From: Hoplostethus atlanticus
Lineage: Eukaryota; Chordata; Actinopteri; Trachichthyiformes; Trachichthyidae
Assembly (NCBI GenBank): GCA_034670405.1
Contig: JAXDDX010000327.1
Location: 62,001 to 126,000, forward strand
Reading direction: 5' to 3'
Length of the DNA stretch: 64,000 nucleotides
Shown here one piece after another: positions 39,781 through 51,040 of the stretch. The position numbers and the translations under genes were made by a program. The notes beneath the pieces were generated by a model. That model worked only from the letters and a program-made list of their open reading frames with translations, did not search any database and was not told the origin of the DNA. Position 1 is the stretch's first letter; the number at the start of each line of letters is the position of its first letter.

Positions 39781-40216
39781 TGACATGGCTTTGATGATCA
39801 TTGTGTCTTACACTTTACTTGCAGCCAGCAAACACTGCTCATAAGTCCTCATAATTGTGTTATAGTATCATACAATTGCTGATAACCTTATACATTGCTG
39901 TCACTTGACTTAAAGCTCACAAAGTCATGCTATAGCGTATTATTGATGTTTATAAGACTTGATACATTAGAGCAGTTCTCTATGTGTCTTTATAACTGGC
40001 TAAAGTTTGGTAGTTATAATGGACTCAGATTCTTCTTTCAAACACTGTTGTCACTTGGCGTGGCGTTATAAAGCGTTATGAATGCTGAACTTAGAATACA
40101 TTATGTCCACCACTTATAATACTTTATAAACCTTGTTATAAGGTGTCATGCATGATTATAAACATTTATAACGCGTTTTATGAAGCCTTATAAATGCATT
40201 ATAATGTGTTACGAAT
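39781..40216. repeat. TTATAA-rich dispersed repeat
   Basis: Many 'cattataa', 'cttataa' and 'ttataatg' words at 10-25-bp spacing ('aaatgcattataatgtgtta', 'tgcttatgatgcattataga'). From memory this is a common fish interspersed repeat; its class is uncertain. Confidence 0.45.
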
Positions 40217-41989
40217 GTGCTTATGATGCATTATAGACATGACCTTCATAGAAATCAATTCATTAATTCTTCAGTTCTTCATATGGATGAACGCCAGACG
40301 CCAGACTCCCCGGCTGGTGCCCTGCGCACCAACCGCACCTATCTGCCTTCCACCCATCCCTCTCTACCACCCTCTCCACCTTTTCCCTTCCCACCTCCCT
40401 CCCTATCCCATTTTTCTCCCCTCTCCCCAGACGAGGTCCTTCACCTTGTTACATCTAGCCGCCCCACCACATGCTCCCTTGACCCGGTCCCATCCACTCT
40501 GCTTCAGTCTACTGCACCTGAACTCCTTCCCTTCCTGACCCACCTCATCAACGCGTCTCTGGTGTCTGGATGCTTTCCCTCTGCTTTCAAGACTGCCAGA
40601 GTCACCCCCCTTCTGAAGAAACCAACACTTGACCCCTCTGAGGTCAAGAACTACAGACCGGTTTCCCTTCTACCCTTCCTATCAAAAACTCTTGAACGTG
40701 CTGTCTTCAAGCAACTGTCCTTGTACCTCCACCAGAACAACCTCTTGGATCCCCACCAGTCTGGGTTCAAAGTGGGTCACTCGACCGAGACTGCCCTCCT
40801 GGCAGTGACGGAGTCGCTCCATGCCGCTAGAGCAAACTCTCTCTCCTCTGTCCTGATACTCCTGGACCTGTCTGCAGCGTTTGACACGGTGAACCACCAG
40901 ATCCTCCTCTCCACCCTTGAGGGGATGGGTGTCTCAGGCTCTGCACTCTCCATGTTTGCATCCTACCTAACGGATCGCTCCTACCAGGTGACGCTGAGAG
41001 GGTCTGTGTCAGAACCACGCAGGCTCACTACTGGGGTTCCGCAAGGCTCGGTTCTAGGCCCTCTCCTCTTTTCCCTCTACACAACATCTCTTGATTCTGT
41101 TATCCATTCACACAACTTTTCCTACCACTGCTATGCAGATGACACCCAGCTGATCCTGTCATTTCCCCCCTCTGACACACAAGTGGAGGCACGCATTGCT
41201 GCATGTCTGGCAGACATCTCGGAGTGGATGTCGATGCACCACCTGAAGCTCAACCTGGACAAAACTGAGCTGATGTTCCTCCCGGGGAAGGGCTGTCCGC
41301 ACCGAGACCTGGCCATCACCATTGATAATGCTGTGGTGACGTCAACTCAGACTGCGAGGAATCTGGGTGTGACCCTGGACGACCAACTGTCGTTCTCGGC
41401 AAACATCGCATCAGTGACACGCTCCTGCAGATTCCTCCTCTACAACATCAGGAGGATTCGCCCCTTCCTCACTGACAAGGCAGCGCAGGTGCTCATCCAG
41501 GCTCTTGTCATCTCCCGCCTGGACTACTGCAACTCCCTCCTTGCTGGTGCCCCGGCGTTTGCCATCAGACCTCTGGAGCTTGTTCAGAAAGCTGCAGCTC
41601 GTCTGGTGTTCAACCGCCCCAAGTTCTCCCATACAACTACCCTTCTCCGTTCTCTACACTGGCTACCTGTAGCGGCTCGCATCCAGTTCAAGACCCTGGT
41701 GCTAGCCTATAGGGCAGTGAAAGGAACAGCTCCTTCTTACCTCCAGGCTATGGTCAAGCCTTACACCCCCGCCCGACCACTTCGCTCTGCTGCCTCGAGG
41801 CGACTGGTTGCCCCGTCGCTCAGAAGGCCCTGCGGCCGATCTACACGGTCACGGCTCTTCTCTGTCCTGGCCCCGCAGTGGTGGAATGAACTCCCCACTG
41901 ATGTCAGGACAGCAGAGTCGCTGCCCATCTTTCGCCGCAGGCTGAAAACCCACCTCTTCAGGAAACACTACCCTGACTCTTCCTCTTAG
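40217..41989 (+). CDS. L2 LINE ORF2: reverse transcriptase, intact frame (5'-truncated element)
   Basis: A 590-codon frame with a full RT domain. Fingers VTPLLKKPTLDPSEVKNYRP; motif A LLDLSAAFDTVNH (about residue 220); motif [14 protein letters not shown] (about 275); motif C CYADDTQ with both catalytic Asp (about 307); thumb LNLDKTELMFLPGKG. Then come the L2 tail phrases SRLDYCNSLLAGAP, LLRSLHWLPVAARIQFK, PQWWNELPTDVR and a C-terminal FRKHYPDSSS. The endonuclease domain is absent, so the first Met is probably not the native start and the copy is 5'-truncated. The absence of stops or frameshifts implies recent insertion. Confidence 0.9.
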   Translation: MLMMHYRHDLHRNQFINSSVLHMDERQTPDSPAGALRTNRTYLPSTHPSLPPSPPFPFPPPSLSHFSPLSPDEVLHLVTSSRPTTCSLDPVPSTLLQSTAPELLPFLTHLINASLVSGCFPSAFKTARVTPLLKKPTLDPSEVKNYRPVSLLPFLSKTLERAVFKQLSLYLHQNNLLDPHQSGFKVGHSTETALLAVTESLHAARANSLSSVLILLDLSAAFDTVNHQILLSTLEGMGVSGSALSMFASYLTDRSYQVTLRGSVSEPRRLTTGVPQGSVLGPLLFSLYTTSLDSVIHSHNFSYHCYADDTQLILSFPPSDTQVEARIAACLADISEWMSMHHLKLNLDKTELMFLPGKGCPHRDLAITIDNAVVTSTQTARNLGVTLDDQLSFSANIASVTRSCRFLLYNIRRIRPFLTDKAAQVLIQALVISRLDYCNSLLAGAPAFAIRPLELVQKAAARLVFNRPKFSHTTTLLRSLHWLPVAARIQFKTLVLAYRAVKGTAPSYLQAMVKPYTPARPLRSAASRRLVAPSLRRPCGRSTRSRLFSVLAPQWWNELPTDVRTAESLPIFRRRLKTHLFRKHYPDSSS

Positions 41990-42345
41990 CCTTGCCTATT
42001 TGTCGTCAATTATGTGTCTGAGCTCTTGTTTATTGGCTCTTGTTCATTTGATACACTTATTTGTCTTAGCTCTTGCTTATTTGGTTCACTTATTTGTCTT
42101 AGCTCTTGTTTATTTGATTCTCTTATTTGTCTCATTTGTTTAAGATATAGTAGGTTGCTAACTTATTGCACTCTTACCTTAACACTAGTTATGCTCTTAG
42201 TTGCTTGTTTAGGAAGGAAATGCACTTACGATTTCTGGTGACTAGTAGTTTTCTTGCCTACCTATGTTGAATGCACTTATTGTAAGTCGCTTTGGATAAA
42301 AGCGTCTGCTAAATGACTGTAATGTAATGTAATGTAATGTTATGT
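41990..42345 (+). mobile_element. L2 3' UTR and (TGTAA)n tail
   Basis: Tandem 'cttatttgtcttagctcttg' repeats, then 'gtaagtcgctttggataaaa' + 'gcgtctgctaaatgac' and the tail (tgtaa)n. Collinear with 58540-58921. Confidence 0.9.
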
Positions 42346-43276
42346 TGCGTAACGCAGTAAGGTGATTGACACCTCTAAAACTCCTCCTACTAGATTAGCG
42401 CCTGTCTGTCACAGCTGAGAGCCGTTTCACTGACCAATCAGCTGTCTCTCTCTCTGAGGCGGAACATAGCACCCTGCTGGAAACACTGTGTGTGTGTGCG
42501 TGTGTGTGTGTGTGTGAGAGAGAGTGTTAACCGGAGATCTAGTTGTCAACAGGATCAAACTGATTTAGAGATCCAGTCTACTTCCTGTGTAATAACCAGA
42601 TAGTTCATGTTGTGGCTGTAGTCCTCAAAAAAGACACTTAAATTGACTCATTTCAACTGAAAGTGGTTCAAATAGAAAATAATAACTGAATGAAGTAATT
42701 TAAATGCATGTAATTTGTGTTCATGACACTGGTGCATTTCAATGTGTTTCATCTAAAAGACACATTTCCATCAAACTGAACTAATTCAAGTCAGTCTGGT
42801 TGCTATTGAACCAAACATCACCATCTGTGTTGCTCTACTTCATTGATTCTTACAATTTCTTCAAACTGTGTTCATAAGGAGAAAATCAACTTCATATGAG
42901 GGTCAATATTTCTATTGTGAGTCTGTCTTGTAGCCATCATGCCTCCATTATGGGTTATGGATGGTTTTATTACATAAACTATAGAGACTGTCTCTGGATT
43001 GGCAATGTGCTGTTGAGGAAAGCCGCCTTAGCATAGGTTATTAGGTTATATATAAATATTATATATATATATATATACAGTTCTATCTACTGATCCATGA
43101 TCCAGGACCAACACCTTAATGTCACATATGAATCTAACCCAGCGGCATCGGGAGCCTTGTTTGTCCCTGTCACATCCAGACCCACAGGCCTGCTGGGAAA
43201 TATTCAGTGGGATCTGTCAGCCAGTAGGTGTTTGGTTGAGTCATCACGGGGGTGGGGGGGGGCAGAAATAGACATT
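42346..43276. other. Intergenic, no gene seen
   Basis: (GT)n at 42490-42517 and (TA)n at 43057-43077. Nothing coding supported. Confidence 0.5.
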
Positions 43277-43551
43277 AGATTTTACTGACAGAAGAAGCAG
43301 CAGACTGCACATGTTCCTGCCAAACCACATGAATTAACTCTGCATCAAGGAACGTGTTAGCCAATGGGAGCAGCAGAAAGAGATGCCAGGTGATCGGTAC
43401 AGGAAGTAATGTGTAGTAATACTGCAGTAGTAATGGTACTAGCACAGTACAAGTCAGTATCTGTGGATGCAGACATGTTATTACAGCCTCTCTAATGGAG
43501 TACCTTCAGCCTAGTAGTACTAACGGTAGTAACACTAGTAGTAGTACTAGT
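43277..43551. repeat. Local duplication A, first copy
   Basis: Identical as far as I can read to 44064-44338 (offset 787). It ends in the first (AGT) units and then jumps to block B. Confidence 0.9.
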
Positions 43552-44063
43552 GAAAACTGGAGAATCTTTTTGTATAGAAGGTTCAACAAACTCTGGTTTC
43601 ATCTGCTGAGCTGCTTCATGTTTCATACAGTAATTTAAATCCTATGTTTTTAAAAATGAAAGACAATTTAAAATGTAATTGAAGTAAGACACCCTAAATT
43701 ATTAAGAGTGTGGTGAATCTACTGTTTAGGGTCAGTCTCTCTCTGTCTGTCTGTCTCTCTCTATCTGTCAGTGTCTCTCTGTCTCTCTCTCTCTCTCTAT
43801 CTGTCAGTGTCTCTCTGTCTGTCTCTCTCTCTCTGTCTGTCTGTCTCTCTCTATCTGTCTGTCTCTCTCTGTCTCTCTCTCTGACTGAGCGGGCGTTTGC
43901 GTTCTCCTATCTGGGCAGTGTTGGCGTCTGCGTGGTCCCTAGTCCTAGGACGATGCTGACTGAGCTGCCGTTGCTGTGATGCCTCATCAGATCTGGATGT
44001 CCCACCATAATAAACCTTTATGCATTGTGTATACGCTGCTTGCCCAAACTCGCAACCCAGTTT
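43551..44063. repeat. Local duplication B, inserted copy
   Basis: Matches 48121-48633 (offset 4570) without a visible difference, including the (CTCT/CTGT)n length at 43735-43885. It contains the 'gatctggatgtcccaccata' repeat. Confidence 0.9.
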
Positions 44064-44338
44064 AGATTTTACTGACAGAAGAAGCAGCAGACTGCACATG
44101 TTCCTGCCAAACCACATGAATTAACTCTGCATCAAGGAACGTGTTAGCCAATGGGAGCAGCAGAAAGAGATGCCAGGTGATCGGTACAGGAAGTAATGTG
44201 TAGTAATACTGCAGTAGTAATGGTACTAGCACAGTACAAGTCAGTATCTGTGGATGCAGACATGTTATTACAGCCTCTCTAATGGAGTACCTTCAGCCTA
44301 GTAGTACTAACGGTAGTAACACTAGTAGTAGTACTAGT
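44064..44338. repeat. Local duplication A, second copy
   Basis: Second copy of 43277-43551. Here it continues normally into the AGT-rich array. Confidence 0.9.
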
Positions 44339-44602
44339 AACACTAGTAAAACTACCGGTAGTAACACTAGTGGGTAGTACTAGTAACACTACTACTAGTA
44401 GTAATATTAGTAGTAACACTATAAGTAGTAGTAGTAGTAGTAGTATCGTAAGCCTTAGTAGTACTACCGGTAGTAACACTAGTTGTAGTATGAGTAACAC
44501 TAGTAACACTAGTAGTAGTAGTAGTAGTAATATTAGTCGTAGCACTATAAGTAGTAGTAGTACTAGTAGTAGTAGTAATATTAGTAGTAGCACTATAAGT
44601 AA

Positions 44603-44634
<32 letters not shown>

Positions 44635-44825
44635 CCTTCAGCCTTAGTAGTACTACCGGTAGTAACACTAGTTGTAGTACGAGTAACACTAGTAATACTA
44701 CCAGTAGTAACAGTAGTAGTAGTAGTAATAGTACCTTCAACAAAATAGTAATATGAGTAGTAGCACTATAAGTAGTAGTAGTAGTAGTAGTAATAGTACC
44801 TTCAACTTACTAGTAGTAGCACTAT

Positions 44826-44860
<35 letters not shown>

Positions 44861-45215
44861 CCTTCAGCCTTAGTAGTACTACCGGTAGTAACACTAGCTG
44901 TAGTACGAGTAATACTACCAGTAGTAACAGTAGTAGTACTATCAGTAGTAGTAATAGTACCTTCAACAAAATAGTAATATTAGTAGTAGCACTATAAGTA
45001 GTAGTAGTAGTAGTAATAGTACCTTCAACTTACTAGTAGTAGCACTATAAGTAGTAGTAGTAGTAGTAGTACCTTCAGCCTTAGTAGTACTACCGGTAGT
45101 AACACTAGTTGTAGTACGAGTAATACTACCAGTAGTAACAATAGTAGTACTATCAGTAGTAGTAATAGTACCTTCAACTTACTAGTACTACCGGTAGTAA
45201 CACTAGTAGTAGTAC
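44285..45215. repeat. (AGT)n-based minisatellite
   Basis: AGT triplets mixed with 'actaccggtagtaacactag', 'ccttcagccttagtagt' and 'agcactataagt' in a higher-order order repeated about every 150-180 bp. Open frames (Ser/Asn-rich or Leu/Val-rich) are artefacts. Confidence 0.9.
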
Positions 45216-45519
45216 TAAGGCCTTCATTTGTAATTGCTGAAATAACATTGGACTCCATACACACAAATACACATTTGTTATAATGAAACATTCTTAAAGT
45301 AAAGGTACTTCAATAAGTACTTCAATAGGTACTTCAATTTAGAATAATCACTTGTGATGGTGAAAGTCATTAAAGTAATCGTGCCTCAGTGCTGACAACA
45401 CTAAAGCCTCAGAAAATAGAAATAGAAAATAACAACATACAGTAGAAGAAATAAAGACAGAAATATGGTCTCATGGTTTGTTGCCAATGCATTGAGACGA
45501 TTGCTGCTAGTGAGACAAC

Positions 45520-46955
45520 GGTAGTTAGTTACTACCGGATAAATACTGGTTAGTTACCACCAGATAAATACTGGTCAGTTACTACCGGATAAATACTGGT
45601 TAGTTACTACCGGATAAATACTAGTTTAGTTACCACCAGATAATAGTGGTTAGTTACTACCGGATAAATACTGGTTAGTTACTACCGGATAAATACTAGT
45701 TTAGTTACCACCAGATAATAGTGGTTAGTTACTACCGGATAAATACTGGTTAGTTACCATCAGATAAATACTGGTCAGTTACTACCGGATAAATACTGGT
45801 TAGTTACTACCGGATAAATACTAGTTTAGTTACCACCAGATAATAGTGGTTAGTTACTACCGGTTAAATACTGGTTAGTTACTACTGGATAAATACTGGT
45901 CAGTTACTACCGGATAAATACTGGTTAGTTACTACCGGATAAATGCTGGTTAGTTACCACCAGATAAATACTGCTTAGTTACTACCGGATAAATACTGGT
46001 TAGTTACCACCAGATAAATACTGGTTAGTTACTACCGGATAAATACTGGTCAGTTACTACCGGATAAATACTGGTTAGTTACTACCGGATAAATACTAGT
46101 TTAGTTACCACCAGATAATAGTGGTTAGTTACTACCGGATAAATACTGATTAGTTACCACCAGATAAATACTGGTTAGTTACCACCGGATAATAGTGGTT
46201 AGTTACTACTGGATAAATGTTGGTTAGTTACCACCAGATAAATACTGGTTAGTTACCACCGGATAATAGTGGTTAGTTACCACCAGATAATAGTGGTTAG
46301 TTACTACCGGATAAATGTTGGTTAGTTACCACCAGATAAATACTGGTTAGTTACCACCGGATAAATACTGGTTAATTACCACCAGATAATAGTGGTTAGT
46401 TACTACTGGATAAATGTTGGTTAGTTACTACCGGATAAATACTGGTTAGTTACCACCAGATAATAGTGGTTAGTTACTACCGGATAAATGTTGGTTAGTT
46501 ACTACCGGATAAATACTGGTTAGTTACCACCAGATAAATATTGGTTTAGTTACTACTGGATGAATACTAGTTTAGTTACCACCGGATGAATACTGGTTAG
46601 TTACTACCGGATAAATACTAGTTTAGTTACCACCAGATAAATACTGGTTTAGTTACTACCGGATGAATACTAGTTTAGTTACCACCGGATGAATACTGGT
46701 TAGTTACCACCGGATGAATACTAGTTTAGTTACCACCGGATGAATACTGGTTAGTTACCACCGGATGAATACTAGTTTAGTTACTACCGGATGAATACTA
46801 GTTTAGTTACCACCGGATGAATACTGGTTAGTTACCACCGGATGAATACTGGTTAGTTACCACCGGATGAATACTAGTTTAGTTACCACCGGATGAATAC
46901 TGGTTAGTTACCACCGGATGAATACCAGTTTAGTTACCACCAGATGAATACTGCT
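45520..46955. repeat. 24-26-bp minisatellite (GGTTAGTTACTACCGGATAA)
   Basis: About 58 copies of 'ggttagttactaccggataa' + 'atact', with variants accacc/actacc, ataata, atgaat and tttag. Sub-types cluster (the 'gatgaatac' type from about 46555 on), showing local expansion. Confidence 0.95.
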
Positions 46956-47057
46956 AAAGACTGACAATCTAAAATAGTTCCCAGAGCAGGGAATGATTGA
47001 CAGTTGTTAAAGACGTTATGATGAAGATGAAGATGAAGACTAGCCTCCCCTGGCTCT

Positions 47058-47281
47058 GTGTGTGTAACTATGAGTGCATGTGAGGCGATTTGACAGACAG
47101 CTGTAGGCAAACAGCTTAATGAATTATGCAATTATGGGTGAATGTGTGTGTGTTGTTCATGCTAATGAAAGGAGAAAACACACACACACACATTCACCCA
47201 TAATTGCATAATTCATTAAGCTGTTTGCCTACAGCTGTCTGTCAAATCGCCTCACATGCACTCATAGTTACACACACACAC
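47058..47281. repeat. Foldback: two 95-100-bp inverted arms, 23-bp loop
   Basis: The left arm 47058-47153 (gtgtaactatgagtgcatgt...gtgaatgtgtgtgtgtt) and right arm 47177-47281 are reverse complements with no mismatch seen in the unique part. Spacer is 47154-47176. (GT)n/(CA)n lies at both inner and outer arm ends. Confidence 0.95.
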
Positions 47282-47499
47282 ACACACACACACACTCACT
47301 CCTTTGCCTACAGCTGTCGGTAGAATAGAATATAGCAGGAAGTCAACCTCTGGCCTGGTGTGTTAGTTTAGTGTTTGTTGTGTGTGTGTGTGTGTGTGCT
47401 CCCATTACATTTAAAAACCTCAGATTAGATTAGATTTCTCTTTCATTCATTCTTCGTTTTTCTGCTGCTGTTGTACACACTGTTTTTCATCCATATGTC

Positions 47500-47757
47500 T
47501 ACGGAGCTCAGTGGTTAGCTCCGCCTCCTTACAGCTGGAAGGTCCTGGGTTTAAGTCCCTTCCTGTTTCTTCCCAGTCTGAACACATGCAGGTCAGGTGG
47601 ACTGGAGATGCTAAATTACCCAAATGAATGAGAGTGTTAGTCTGTCTATATTTGAGCTGTATCCCTGCCTTCCACCCAGTGCATGCTGGGATAGGCTCCA
47701 GCCCCTCGAGGCCCAGAATAGGAATAAGCGGGCATGGTAAATGAATGAATGAATGTT
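47500..47757 (+). mobile_element. SINE-like element with tRNA-like head and (GAAT)n tail
   Basis: The head has 'gctcagtggttagctccgcc' (A-box-like) and 'ggtcctgggtttaagtccc' (B-box-like). The body has 'acatgcaggtcaggtggact' and 'tgcatgctgggataggctcc'. The end is 'aataagcgggcatggtaaat' + (gaat)n. This is a very common fish interspersed repeat; the central part is shortened here. Confidence 0.65.
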
Positions 47758-48120
47758 TCTACTAAAAGGAAAAATCCACCCTCAAACACTCTAACTGTTA
47801 AAAGCCGCTGCTGGCGATGTAAAGTCATGCTTGGTGACATCTCCTAAAGCCACTGATCTCTGATCAGTCTCTTCATCTTCCTGGAGGATTTCCTCCTACC
47901 CCTCCTGACAGAACTGGACCACCTCAGTGAGGTTTGAGGGTTTCAGGTCCTCCCCCCAAGCATCTCAGTTGGATTTAGGTCAGATCCAAAACACTAACCT
48001 TCTTTCTCTGGTAGATTTGTTTGAATGCTGTGGATCACCGTCTTGTTGAACAGCCACTTCCAGCTTCAGCTCTCAGGCTGATTCATGGCTCCCTTCCTTC
48101 ATTTGAAGACATTTTAAAGG
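47758..48120. other. Intergenic, no gene seen
   Basis: 'tctggtagatttgtttgaat...aacagccacttccagcttc' hints at an old DNA-transposon tail, but nothing can be assigned. Confidence 0.35.
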
Positions 48121-48633
48121 TGAAAACTGGAGAATCTTTTTGTATAGAAGGTTCAACAAACTCTGGTTTCATCTGCTGAGCTGCTTCATGTTTCATACAG
48201 TAATTTAAATCCTATGTTTTTAAAAATGAAAGACAATTTAAAATGTAATTGAAGTAAGACACCCTAAATTATTAAGAGTGTGGTGAATCTACTGTTTAGG
48301 GTCAGTCTCTCTCTGTCTGTCTGTCTCTCTCTATCTGTCAGTGTCTCTCTGTCTCTCTCTCTCTCTCTATCTGTCAGTGTCTCTCTGTCTGTCTCTCTCT
48401 CTCTGTCTGTCTGTCTCTCTCTATCTGTCTGTCTCTCTCTGTCTCTCTCTCTGACTGAGCGGGCGTTTGCGTTCTCCTATCTGGGCAGTGTTGGCGTCTG
48501 CGTGGTCCCTAGTCCTAGGACGATGCTGACTGAGCTGCCGTTGCTGTGATGCCTCATCAGATCTGGATGTCCCACCATAATAAACCTTTATGCATTGTGT
48601 ATACGCTGCTTGCCCAAACTCGCAACCCAGTTT
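48121..48633. repeat. Local duplication B, second copy
   Basis: Partner of 43551-44063; appears to be the source locus because its flanks on both sides differ from block A. Confidence 0.85.
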
Positions 48634-49541
48634 GAATAAGCTTTATTGCGTGAAAAGCTTATATTGCCAAATCAAACATATATAAACAGACAAAGAACAA
48701 CATTTACAACAATATGAAAGTACATGCCACAAGTAACAGGGCAGCACAGCAACACAAGTAAGAACAGCAATGAACACCCAAAAACACACACATACATGCA
48801 CATATACATACATACATACATACATACATACATACATACACATATACATACATACATACATATATATATATATACACAGGCACACACATACAAATATAAC
48901 AATAATAAACAAATACATTTGATAATAGTAATAAATGATAATGGTAACAAATAATAATAATAAATGAAATAAAATAATATAGATTATAGTAACAAAGACA
49001 ACAATTGAGGCTGGCGGTACTGGGGTTGGTGGTGCTGTGGTTGGGGCTGGGGGGTCCAGGGTGTTGATCCAGGGTGGCATCTTGGAGGTCTGAGGGGGGT
49101 GGAGGCTGCTCTACTGTGCCTGGGTGGAGCGGCCGGGCTGCGGTTCAGGACGGCATCCTTCAGGGTCTTGGTGAAGGTGGGGACTGTGTGCTTGTAGAGG
49201 TGGACATGGTCATACAGGCAGTCCAAGTCAAGGGTTGGATGGTGGGCCAGGTACACATTGGGCTTTAGGGCATAGTCCTGGGACAAGCTGGTGTTGATCC
49301 ACTGGATGGTGGCGGGGTGGAAGTCCTTCTGCTGTAGAAGGGTGGGCACCACAATCTGGGAGTTGGGGAAATTTCTGGAGGCCTTCTCAATCACTCCCCC
49401 CAGTGACATGGCCACCCTCTCCTGCTGAGCCAGTAGGTCATTGGTGCAGGTGTGGATGATGATGTGGCTGGGGGAATTGAGCTTGGCCTCAGTCAACATC
49501 TCCAAGGCTCTCTCTGGTGTCAGGCACCACATCTTGTCCAC
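48634..49541 (-). pseudogene. LINE ORF fragment with SGNH-hydrolase (esterase)-like domain
   Basis: The minus frame 49541-48984 reads KLNSPSHIIIHTCTNDLLAQ, IEKASRNFPNSQIVVPTLL, QWINTSLSQDYALKPNVYLA and LDCLYDHVHLYKHTVPTF. The 'IHTxTND' block and the 'D-H-V-H' block resemble SGNH blocks III and V; the usual Gly before TND is Cys here, and the N-terminal Ser block is missing. SGNH esterase domains occur in ORF1 of several CR1-group LINEs. The 3' side is a reversed LINE end (agctttattgcgtgaaaagc) and an (ACAT)n/(TA)n tract (48775-48880). Confidence 0.5.
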
Positions 49542-49599
49542 ACGGTGGTTTGGGAATAATTTCTTCTACATAATAAATTTCCCATTGGAGTCAATACAC

Positions 49600-50290
49600 C
49601 AACAGCTGCACCTCCAGTCACCAGTCCATCAAGCTCCTGAAGTTTGCAGATGATATGACCCTCATTGGATTAATTTCTGATGGGGATGAGTCTGCCTACC
49701 ACGGGGAGGCTGATTGGCCGGCTTCCTGGTGCAGCCTTAACAACCTAGAGCTGAACATTCTTAAGACTGTAGAGATGGTAGTGGACTTCAGGAGGAGCCC
49801 GGCCCCCACCCCATCCCTCACCCTGTGTGGCTCCCCTGTCAGCACTCTGGAGTCATTCAGATTCCATCACCAGGAAGGCCCAGCAGAGGATGTACTTCCT
49901 GTGGCAGCTGAAGAAGTTCAACCTGCCGCAGATAATGATGGTCCAGTTCTACACGGCCATCATTGAGTCCATCCTCACCACATCGATCACCGTCTGGTTT
50001 GCTGGTGCCACTGCCAGGGACAAAGCCAGACTGCAGCGCATCATCCGGTCAGCAGAGAAGGTGATTGGCTGTGACCTGCCACCGCTTCAGGTCCTGTACG
50101 CTGTAGGATCAGGAAGCATGCTGGAAGGATCATGGCTGACCCTTCTCACCCTGGACACTCCCTTTTCAAACTTCTCCCCTCTGGCAGGAGGCTGCGGTCC
50201 AAACCCCCGCGGCACTTAAACAGCTTCGTCCCCATGGCAGCTTCTCGTTTGTGGAGTGTGCTTCGGAGAGCGACTGAAGGTTTTCTCTTC
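49600..50290 (+). pseudogene. LINE ORF2 C-terminal fragment, frameshifted
   Basis: Plus-strand phrases in two frames: KFADDMTLIGLIS (motif C, 'FADD'), LNILKTVEMVVDFRR, then after a frameshift ITRKAQQRMYFLWQLKKFNL, VQFYTAIIESILTTSITVWF and LQRIIRSAEKVIGCDLPPLQ. This is the RT-to-C-terminus of the same broad LINE group as 3447-3926. The remainder (SHGGRL... side chains of the tail) is broken at about 50100-50220. Confidence 0.75.
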
Positions 50291-50646
50291 TAAGGTTTGG
50301 TGTATTAATGCATTTTCACTGGTGTTTTGCACAATAAATGTCACAGTTTTCTTAAAGCATTTTGAGCACAGTTTGTTGGTGGTTTGGGGTTTGTCGGGTA
50401 TCGGGGCTTGTAGCAGGGAGGAAGCGGAGGGCGGCCAGGTGCGCAGTGAGGCACAAGGGGGTGAAGGGAGGCAGGCGGAAGAAGGGGAAGAAGGGGGGGG
50501 GGGTGGTATTGTATTTTCTAAAAATTTCAAACCAAGTTCATGTGAGGTAGAGGAAATAATACATGGATGCTTGATGGTAAAAACACAGCATGAAAATGTG
50601 AAAATAACTTTTATGAATGTGTATGTTCCTACCTGAAAATAAAAAA

Positions 50647-50677
<31 letters not shown>

Positions 50678-50684
50678 GTTTATC

Positions 50685-50717
<33 letters not shown>

Positions 50718-50817
50718 GTTTGTCTGGCTCTCTATCTCTGTCTCTCTCTCTCTGTCTCACTCTCTTGATTGACAAGAGAAGCCAAAGCCAGATCACTGAT
50801 GAGTCCAACATCTACTG

Positions 50818-50860
<43 letters not shown>

Positions 50861-51040
50861 TGACAGGCAGTGTGGCAGCCAGGCAATTATTACTTATATA
50901 TCACTAATATATCACTTGGTGGTCATCTGTACCTTCTCCCTTCAATATGGATGCCACAGTCACATTTAGCTCATTTGACAGACTTTTGGGGCCATCTAGT
51001 GGCTGTTTGGTAGAAATACAGGTCATACTGTAGGCCTACG
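50291..51040. other. Intergenic with (CT)n, (CTGT)n, (CAGA)n
   Basis: Pyrimidine microsatellites at 50650-50765 and (CAGA)n at 50820-50862. No gene supported. Confidence 0.5.

Noticed and set aside
44279-44756. Leu/Val-rich frame resembling a membrane protein
   Set aside because: Translation of the (AGT)n array; hydrophobicity comes from TAC/ACT triplets on the minus strand.
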